64,000 nt of DNA from Bromus sterilis. Lineage: Eukaryota > Streptophyta > Magnoliopsida > Poales > Poaceae. The notes under the pieces are model-generated. The model was not told the origin of the DNA, ran no database searches, and worked only from the letters and a program-made list of their open reading frames with translations. The position numbers and the translations under genes were made by a program. Of the stretch, positions 55,532-64,000 are shown one piece after another; the first letter of the stretch is position 1; every line of letters begins with the position of its first letter. The stretch is from contig OX465597.1 of assembly GCA_950022295.1 (NCBI GenBank), positions 181,224,516 to 181,288,515 on the forward strand, in the 5' to 3' direction.

Positions 55532-56450
55532 TGATGATGACATCTCTACTAATGTTACACCCACATCTTCACCAACTACACATACTGGACCAGTTACTAG
55601 AGAACGCGCACGTCAACTAAATTATCAGGTACTTTCGTTTCTTGCGAATCCTTCTAATGTTCAGGAACATATGATGCTGCCTAAATTAGATACTTTTGTT
55701 TGTCTTATGAATGAAGGACCTAGCATGGATAAGAAGGATGGTCATTGGAGCGGGATCAAGCATGGAGAAGGAGGTGCGCGCGCGGGAAAGGACAATGGAG
55801 TTTCCAGTGGTGATTTTCGCACTTTGAGGCCACCATAAGGCGTGCATGAAGACTTGGACGAGAAACACAAGATGCCACATTAATATTTCCGTCCAAGGGT
55901 TATTATAGGTGCTGCGTCACCTTATTATAGGGCCAGGCCCATGTAATTTCGAAATACACTTAATAGGCTATTTTTTTAGAGTCCGTATGTGTGGGGAAAC
56001 CGAGTTAGGGTTGTTTTCGGACCCCTCCTCCAAGGGGCCACGAAATTCCCCTCTGTTCCCCCATATATACAGCCCTTAGGCCGTCGTTTAGACTTGGGTT
56101 TTAATTAGATTTAAGTTAGCCATAGCCGCAACTTCGAGTTCTTCGTTTGTGTCGTCCGACCAGGCCAAGACCGCATTGGAACCCCAACTTCTGTTAATCT
56201 TTCATCTTATATTCGCAATATCCAGATTGCAATTCTTAGTTCTTGCTTGTTCTTTCGATTGCTTGCAGGAATTAGACCTTCGTAGTCAGGTTGATCGTGC
56301 ATCCGCGGGATCAATAACCTCTCGGAGTTGGTTTAGCGATCGCTAAGGCGCAACGTCTTCGCACGTTCGTAGTCGGGTCGTGAAAGTCGTCTCCACCATA
56401 ATCGATCTCCATCATCTCATCGAAACATCGGGACACCTTCGCCTCTATCA
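55532..56450 (+). repeat. 5' LTR of element F
   Basis: TGATGATGACATC...CTCTATCA, 919 bp; TATA box at 56063-56070. The open frame through the first 307 bp is kept, as in C. Confidence 0.94.
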
Positions 56451-57473
56451 AGTGGTATCAGATTTCCAGGTTGATCGGTGAGATTTTCCAGTTTTTCGTA
56501 GTATAGATTGGTTCTGTTCTTCATACCTACAGTCCACGAAAAAGCCAAAAAAAATTAGGGTTAGATCATCACGTTCCAAAACAGTCCGAGCCTTTGTCCA
56601 GTTTTCTTTTCAGTACTTGCTTTGTTGAATTTGCGGTTGCATCGTTGTGTCAAGTTGCTGATCTTAGCGTCTAGTTCCCTTAGAGTTTCGAGTTCTGATC
56701 ACAGTTAGTCACGCCGCCGCCGTACAGTAGTATACACCACCACGTTCCGCCAATCCGAGTCCATATACTTCATCACGTTCCACCAATCCGAGTCCATATA
56801 CACCACCACGTTCTGCCACTCCGAGTCCATATACATCACCACGGTCTGAGTTGTTAGAGTCGGATTTCACCAATCATCGCGTACCTGAGGGAGTCTGGCA
56901 CGCTTTCCAGAGCAGTTTTTAGGCCAAAATTTTCAGGGGTAAAAAAATTTCGTGTCCATACCTTCCTTAGGTCCAGAAACTCATTTTGAGACGTCTGCCA
57001 CCTTAGTGATTTTTTCGCACTTTTTCAGCCACCGCCGTCCCGCATCGCAAAAAAAACGAGAAAAAAAATTCAGAGTGTGCTTCTCAGTTGTTTACGTGTC
57101 GCGTCGTGCTTTCGTTGGTGTTTTAGGCTCGCGTGTCTAGTACGGTCTAGCCTAGGATCAACACAGTACCGACGTTGAGTGTTTATTCATCTTTGCATCT
57201 CTGTTTTGATTACTGTTGAGCTTTTCCTACCATACTTGTCAGCCTTCCTACAGCTCCACATATATTCTACATCGTGCGTTTTGACACCTCCTGGCCATCG
57301 CTCTACCATATCTCTGAGAGTTTTGACCCGTTGGTTTTACATCACCACCTGCTGCTAGGTAAGAATCGGTAAGAACGAAAGAAAAGCTTGACGGATTTGT
57401 GCTTCCCACCACCCCACATCCCATTAGTAGAAGTAGGATCATATTCCTGTGTATTTTCTATTTCTGCTAACCA
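56451..57473 (+). other. Leader of element F with PBS
   Basis: PBS TGGTATCAGAT at 56453-56463. At about 56735-56840 it carries repeated blocks of the CCACGTTC...CCGAGTCCATATAC type, partly shared with C (28905-28975) but arranged differently. Non-coding. Confidence 0.8.
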
Positions 57474-60400
57474 TGCCAGGATCACATGATGAAGTGGCGC
57501 GGGATGCACCCGATTGGGAGAACATGACAAACAAGGAGCTACATGATAAATTTGCACAAATGATGTCTGAATAGGTGAATGACATCGAGAACAGATTTAC
57601 AGAGGCGATTGATGGCGTGGAAAAGATGATCGACACCAAGCTCGACGCCAAGTTTACTGAGTTGATCGCACGACTACCTACACAGCCTGATGCCGCTCCA
57701 GCACAGCCACATCCACCGCCACTACCACGTGCACGACGTATTCTGTTTCCAAGAGGACAAGCTGCTGGTATTGGTGCTCCTCCTCCTGCTGCTGCTGCAG
57801 TTGCTGCTACTGCTGCTGCTTTTGACGTCGGCCAGGACGACAACTACGAGGGTGATTACGAGGAGGAGGTGGAACAGGAAGCGGCCTATGAGAAGCCAGC
57901 TGGACGTCCACGTCCCAACATTCGCCACGGTCGACACCAACCACCCCCTCAGGTACGCGATGATGAACATGTGCCTAAACTTAAATTGAATCTTAAGCCG
58001 TTTGAGGGTAGATATATTCCTGATGCTTATCTTACTTGGGAGTTAGAAACTGAACAACGCTTTACATGTTTACAATATCCTGAGAATAGACGTGTTACTG
58101 CTGCTGTTTGTGAATTCACGGGATTTGCATCTATTTGGTGGTCTGAACATTGTAGATTGCATGCTAATAATATTCCAACTACTTGGGCTGCTTTAAAAGA
58201 TGATATGCGTACTCGCTGGGTTCCTCCTTATTATCAACGTGAATTGCTCCAAAAATTACAACGTTTGAGACAAGGAAAAAATTCTGTAGAGGAATATTAT
58301 CAAGAATTACAAACTGGATTGATTAGATGTGGCCTAGTAGAGGATAATGAAGCTATGCTTGCACGTTTTATGGGTGGCTTAAACAGGGAGATACAAACTA
58401 TTCTAGAATACAAGGACTATGCTACTATTACTCGTTTGTTTCATCTTGCTTGTAAAGCTGAACGTGAAGTGCAGGATCGACAGGCCGCTACGAGACCTAA
58501 CTTTTATGCAGGACGAAATACATCATGGACATCATGTGGACCTTCTACATCCACACGTCCTGCTGCACCCCCATCTACTTCAGCCGCTCATTCTTACAGG
58601 GAGCCACCAAAACAGCCAGCGCCACCATTCAAGAGTGCACAGAGTGGTCCAGCGGCGAGTTCTTCTTCATCCATGGCTTCCACAGGGCAAACACGAGATC
58701 GTGATATTAAATGTCGCAGGTGCCAAGGTAAAGGTCACTTCGCAAAAGACTGTCCCTCCAAGCGTGTGATGATTATTACGGCGGATGGTGGGTATGAGTC
58801 AGCGAGTGACTATGATGAGGAGACTTTAGTTCTCATTGCTCATGAGGAACAGGGTGCCCATGATGATGCTCATGATATAGAGTATATGGCTCCTGATGAT
58901 GCAGATAAATATGCTAGTTTGGTTGCACAACGTGTGTTAAGTGTGCAGGTAACGAAGGCCGAGCAAAACCAGAGGCATAATTTGTTCCACCCAAAGGGAG
59001 TGGTGAAAGAACGTTCGGTTCGCATCATCATTTACGGAGGGAGTTGCAACAACTTGGCGAGCATGGAGTTGGTGGAGAAGCTATCTCTCACCACAAGACC
59101 ACACCCCCATCCATACTATATTCACTGGTTTAACAATAGTGGTAAGATTAAGGTAACGCGTTCTGTTCGTGTGCACTTTAGCATTGCTGCATATGCTGAT
59201 TATGTTGATTATGATGTGGTACCCATGCAAGCTTGCTCTCTTTTACTTGGTAGACCATGGCAATTTGATAGGAATGTTGTACACCATGGTAGGACAAATC
59301 AGTTTACTCTGGTTCATCAGGATAAAAATATTGCTTTACTTCCTATGTCTCCTGAACAAATTGTGAAAGATGATCTTGCTAGAGCTAGTAAAGCTAAACA
59401 GGAGAAAAATAAGAGTGAAAATGAGATAGCAGCTAAAGAATTTGAGCAACAACATAAGACTAATAGCAAATCTTCTTCTGCTGTTTCTCATGAAATTAAA
59501 TTGACTAGTCCAACTTTGCTTGCTACTAAGGTTGATATTTCGGATTTGGATGTTAGTCAATATGTGTGCTATGCTTTTGTGTGCAAAGAAGCTTTGTTTT
59601 CATTTGAGAACTTGCCTCCTTCTTTGCCTCCTGTTGTCACTGACCTTTTGCAGGAGTTTATTGACGTCTTTCCACAAGACGTACCACCGAGATTACCACC
59701 TATTCGAGGGATTGAGCATCAGATTGACTTAATTCCCAGTGCTTCGCTGCCCAACCGTGCGCCATACCGTACCAATCCGGAGGAGACGAAGGAGATTCAG
59801 CGTCAAGTACAAGAGCTACTCAACAAAGGTTACATACGTGAGTCCCTTAGTCCTTGTGCTGTTCCTGTTATATTAGTGCCTAAAAAGGATGGAACATGGT
59901 GTATGTGTGTTGATTGTCGAGCCATTAATAATATTACTATTCGTTATCGTCATCCTATTCCTAGGTTAGATGATATGCTTGATGAATTAAGTGGCTCTAC
60001 CATGTTTTCCAAAGTTGATTTGCGTAGTGGATACCATCAAATTCGCATGAAATTAGGAGATGAATGGAAAACGGCATTTAAAACTAAGTTTGGATTATAT
60101 GAGTGGTTAGTCATGCCTTTTGGGTTAACTAATGCATCTAGCACTTTCATGAGATTAATGAACGAGGTTTTACGTGCTTTCATTGGACGATTTGTGGTAG
60201 TCTATTTTGATGATATACTGATTTATAGCAAATCTTTGGAGGAACATTTGGATCATTTACGTGATGTTTTTATTGCTCTACGTAATGCACGTTTGTTTGG
60301 TAACCTTGGGAAGTGCACCTTTTGCACTGACCGAGTATCGTTTCTTGGCTATGTTGTTACTCCGCAGGGAATTGAAGTTGATAAAGCCAAGATCGAGGCG

Positions 60401-62582
60401 ATTGAGAGTTGGCCGCAGCCCAAAACGGTCACACAAGTGAGGAGTTTTCTTGGCCTCGCTGGATTCTATAGGCGTTTTGTGAGAGATTTCAGCACCATTG
60501 CTGCACCTCTCAATGAGCTTACACGCAAGGATGTTCCTTTTACTTGGGGTACCGCACAGGAAGAAGCCTTCACGGTATTGAAAGATAAGTTAACACATGC
60601 TCCTTTGCTCCAACTTCCTGATTTTAATAAGACTTTTGAGCTTGAATGCGATGCTAGTGGGATTGGTTTGGGAGGTGTGTTATTACAAGATGCTAAACCT
60701 GTTGCATACTTTTCTGAAAAATTGAGTGGGCCTAGTCTGAACTATTCTACTTATGATAAGGAATTATATGCTCTTGTTCGGACATTAGAAACTTGGCAAC
60801 ATTATTTATGGCCCAAAGAATTTGTTATACATTCTGATCATGAATCTTTGAAACACATAAGAAGTCAAGCAAAACTTAATCGTAGACATGCTAAGTGGGT
60901 TGAATTTATTAAGACTTTCCCTTATGTCATTAAACACAAGAAGGGGAAAGATAATATTATTGCTGATGCATTGTCTCGTCGTTATACTATGTTTTCACAA
61001 CTTGACTTCAAGATATTCGGTTTAGAGACAATCAAAGATCAATATGTAAATGATGCGGAATTTAAAGATGTATTGCAGAATTGTAGAGAGGGTAGAACAT
61101 GGAACAAGTTTGTGCTTAGTGATGGATTTGTGTTCCGTTCTAACAAGCTATGCATTCCAGCTAGCTCTATTCGTCTTTTATTGTTGCAGGAGGCGCATGG
61201 AGGAGGATTAATGGGACACTTTGGCGTGAAGAAGACGGAGGACGTACTTGCTACACATTTCTTTTGGCCAAAGATGAGACGGGATGTTGCGCGTTTTTTT
61301 GCTCGCTGCACTACATGTCAAAAAGCTAAGTCACGACTCAATCCTCATGGTTTATACATGCCTTTACCTGTACCTTGTGTTCCGTGGGAGGACATATCCA
61401 TGGACTTTGTTTTAGGCTTGCGTCGAACAAAGAAGGGGAGTGATAGCATATTTGTTGTCGTGGATAGATTTTCTAAGATGGCACATTTTATACCATGTCA
61501 TAAAAGCGATGATGCTGCTAATGTTGTTGATTTATTCTTTCATGAGATTATTCGCTTACATGGTGTGCCCAATACTATTGTCTCGGATCGTGATACTAAG
61601 TTTCTTAGCCATTTTTGGAGATGCTTATGGGCTAAGTTGGGGACTAAACTACTTTTTAGTACTACATGTCATCCCCAAACTGATGGACAAACTGAAGTAG
61701 TCAATAGGACTTTGTCTACTATGCTTAGGGCTGTTTTAAAGAGTAACTTGAAAATGTGGGAAGAATGTTTACCTCATATTGAATTTGCTTATAATCGTTC
61801 ATTTCATTCTACCACTAAAATGTGCCCTTTTTGAGATTGTTTATGGTTTTCTACCTCGTGCACCTATTGATTTGCTGCCTCTTCCATCTTCGGAGAAGGT
61901 TATTTTTGATGCTAAGCAACGTGCTGAATTGATATTAAAAATGCATGAGTTAACTAAAGAAAACATTGAGAAAATGAATGCTAGATACAAGCTTGCTGGT
62001 GATAAGGCTAGAAAGCATGTTGTGTTTGAACCAGGAGATCTTGTTTGGTTACATCTACGTAAAGATAGGTTTCCTGATTTGCACAAGTCTAAGTTAATGC
62101 CACGAGCTGATGGTCCATTTAAGGTTTTACAGAAAATTAATGATAATGCATATAAACTTGAGCTACCTGCAGATTTTGGGGTTAGTCCCACATTTAACAT
62201 TGCAGATTTGAAACCTTATTTGGGAGAAGATGATGAGCTTCCGTCGAGGACGACTTCAATTCAAGAAGGGGAGGATGATGAGGACATCTCTACTAATGTT
62301 ACACCCACATCTTCACCAACTACACATACTGGACCAGTTACTAGAGCACGCGCATGTCAACTAAATTATCAGGTACTTTCGTTTCTTGCGAATCCTTCTA
62401 ATGGTCAGGAACATATGATGATGCCTAAATTAGATACTTTTGTTTGTCTTATGAATGAAGGACCTAGCATGGATAAGAAGGATGGTCATTGGAGCGGGGT
62501 CAAGCATGGAGAAGGAGGTGCGCGCGCGGGAAAGGACAATGGAGTTTCCAGTGGTGATTTTCGCACTTTGAGGCCACCATAA
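57474..62582 (+). pseudogene. gag-pol: Element F Gag-Pol polyprotein, inactivated
   Basis: Starts at the same ATG (MPGSHDEV) as C. Breaks: TAG at 57572-57574, where C has CAG, and an extra T in a T-run at 61828-61832 that shifts the frame at the end of integrase; the remaining frame resumes in phase to 62582. The protease active-site Asp of C (Asp515) is Tyr here (codon 59033-59035, IIIYGGSCNN), so even a readthrough product should not mature. The zinc knuckle CRRCQGKGHFAKDC, RT YFDD, RNase H and integrase D, D, E residues are retained, and the integrase zinc finger keeps CTTC, unlike C. The ORF originally extended 307 bp into the 3' LTR. Confidence 0.92.
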
Positions 62583-63193
62583 GGCGTGCATGAAGACTTG
62601 GACGAGAAACACAAGATGCCACATTAATATTTCCATCCAAGGGTTATTATAGGTGCTGCGTCACCTATTATAGGGCCAGGCCCATGTAATTTGGAAATAC
62701 ACTTAATAGGCTATTTTTTTAGAGTCCGTATGTGTGGGGAAACCGAGTTAGGTTTGTTTTCGGACCCCTCCTCCAAGGGGCCACGAAATTCCCCTCTGTT
62801 CCCCCATATATGCAGCCCTTAGGGCGTCGTTTAGACTTGGGTTTTAATTAGATTTAAGTTAGCCATAGCCGCAACTTCGAGTTCTTCGTTTGTGTCGTCC
62901 GACCAGGCCAAGACCGCATTGGAACCCCAACTTCTGTTAATCTTTCATCTTATATTCGCAATATCCAGATTGCAATTCTTAGTTCTTGCTTGTTCTTTCG
63001 ATTGCTTGCAGGAATTAGACCTTCGTAGTCAGGTTGATCGTGCATCCGCGGGATCAATAACCTCTCGGAGTTGGTTTAGCGATCGCTAAGGCGCAACGTC
63101 TTCGCACGTTCGTAGTCGGGTAGTGAAAGTCTTCTCCACCATAATCGATCTCCATCATCTCATCGAAACATCGGGACACCTTCGCCTCTACCA
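62276..63193 (+). repeat. 3' LTR of element F
   Basis: 918 bp, TGATGAGGACATC...CTCTACCA. The TATA string is altered to ATATATGC. Followed by the TSD CTTTC. Confidence 0.94.
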
Positions 63194-63198
63194 CTTTC

Positions 63199-64000
63199 CA
63201 CCCGCCGGCAACCAATGAAATTTAAGAGCTGCTTTGCATTGTGGGCATGGGAACCTTCCATGCACACACCAGGCAACGAAAAGCGCAAATGCCGGCAGAT
63301 CATGCAACGAGTATTGGTACCAAACATACATTTGAAAGTTCTCTTTCTTAGTTGCATCGTATGTGTTGACCCCATTCACCCAAGATTCTTTCAAGTCATC
63401 CATCAGCGGTTGCATGTACACACTCATATTCTTCCCCGGATAGTTTGGTCCTGGAACTATCAACGTCAGAAATATGTGATTTCTTTCCATAATGGATGAT
63501 GGTGGAAGATTGAGCGGAATAACAAACACAGGCCAGCAACTATATTGGGTAGACGTCATACCAAAAGGATTGAACCCATCGAGACCGATGGCGATTCGGA
63601 AATTCCTTGGCTCTTTAGCTTTTTCCGTATGTTTACGATCAAATTCCTTCCATGCGTCACCATCCGAAGGGTATACCAACATCGGATCTCCGTTTTCATC
63701 TAATTCTTTCCTAATTCCATGTTTGTGCCATGTCATCTGTTTTGATGTTTCTTCGATCATGTAAAGTCGTTGAAGTCTTGGTAGGATCTGCAGATACCGT
63801 AGAACACTCACGGGGATTTTTCTCTGCTTCTTCTCACCTTCACCGATTTCTACCTCAACATATCTAGAGGACTTGCAAAATGGACAAGATGTTTCGTCCG
63901 CATACTCTTTCCTAAATAAGGCACATCCTTTCTCACAAGCATTTATCTGCTCATATGGCATCTCGAGTGCACTAAGGATTTTGTCTGACTCATATAGGTT
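63199..64000 (-). pseudogene. CACTA TNP2-type transposase, middle part, open to window edge
   Basis: The minus frame is open from the right edge down to the F insertion. It carries a zinc-ribbon-like start (CEKGCALFRKEYADETSCPF), then RYLQILPRLQRLY and KEPRNFRIAIGLDGFNPFGM. Next comes the core YSCWPVFVIPLNLPPSSIME with VPGPNYPGKNMSVYMQPLMD, and finally CVHGRFPCPQCKAALKFHWL. This is the Transposase_21 domain of plant CACTA elements (TNP2/TNPD type). The N-terminus lies beyond the window. No stop is seen in this stretch, so this part of the gene was in good state when F cut it at GGKW. Confidence 0.9.

Larger units (their letters stand above)
55532..63193 (+). mobile_element. Element F: complete CRM-type gypsy retrotransposon, inactivated
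   Basis: 7,662 bp, same family as C with the same layout. The LTRs (919 and 918 bp) differ by about 14 substitutions and one 1-bp indel in my comparison, about 1.5%, or roughly 0.6 million years at 1.3e-8. It is inserted in the CACTA transposase. Confidence 0.92.
36722..64000 (-). mobile_element. CACTA (En/Spm-type) DNA transposon, 3' portion, split by B and F
   Basis: Begins with the terminal CACTACTGGAATC at 36722 followed by dense subterminal repeats. It carries, on the minus strand, a TNPA-like gene and a TNP2-type transposase, and continues past the right edge. Three CACTA stretches are present: 36722-39423, 52294-55531 and 63199-64000 (6.7 kb in all). The 3-bp TSD cannot be checked because the other end is outside; the left flank reads GGG. 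Confidence 0.9.

Noticed and set aside
55395..55838. 147-codon plus-strand ORF across the CACTA/F junction
   Set aside because: The first part is antisense to the CACTA transposase and the second part is the LTR-encoded tail of F; a junction artefact.

Overview
This window looks like gene-free heterochromatin of a large grass genome, most likely wheat, barley, rye or a relative (Triticeae). I found no host gene. The evidence is several nested LTR retrotransposons plus a CACTA transposon, the LTR ends and protein lineages they carry, and exact 5-bp target-site duplications (TSDs) at four of the joints. Species and chromosome cannot be read from the sequence. Two elements that I place in the CRM (centromeric chromovirus) lineage suggest, but do not prove, a centromeric or pericentromeric position.

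Layout, left to right. 1-889: end of an LTR on the minus strand (element X, cut by the window edge). 890-22357: a decayed Ty3/gypsy chromovirus with a chromodomain (element A, Tekay/Del-like). Its pol is split by a complete 13.6-kb Ty1/copia element of the SIRE type (1854-15421, TSD TCGCC), and its 3' LTR is split by a 5'-truncated LINE (21039-21757). 22358-23383: degenerate antisense copia-type LTR debris. 23384-36721: element E, a non-autonomous LTR element with LTRs of about 4.4 kb and an internal region of only 0.85 kb. Its 3' LTR is split by a complete, very young CRM-type element C (27701-35413, TSD GTTGG) and then by a CACTA transposon.

36722 to beyond 64000: the CACTA element, transcribed on the minus strand, with its 3' terminal inverted repeat at 36722. 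It is itself split by gypsy element B (39424-52288, TSD CTATG, same lineage as A) and by a second CRM-type element F (55532-63193, TSD CTTTC). The CACTA TNPA-like gene and TNP2-type transposase are each interrupted.

Relative order of events: E is older than C and the CACTA; the CACTA is older than B and F; A is older than the copia element and the LINE. LTR divergence, counted by eye, agrees: copia about 5% in the first 400 bp, B about 1-2%, F about 1.5%, C 2 differences in 916 bp. C is the only element with an uninterrupted full-length polyprotein, but a Cys of its integrase zinc-binding motif reads Ser.

The points most worth a second look are: (i) an intron-like module (GC-rich block, GGTGAGC donor, pyrimidine-rich acceptor) at the same place in the LTRs of A, B and E; (ii) tandem tRNA-like box A/box B modules inside the LTR of E; (iii) a second, LTR-like TATA context upstream of the extra ORF of the SIRE element; and (iv) the near-pristine CRM element C.
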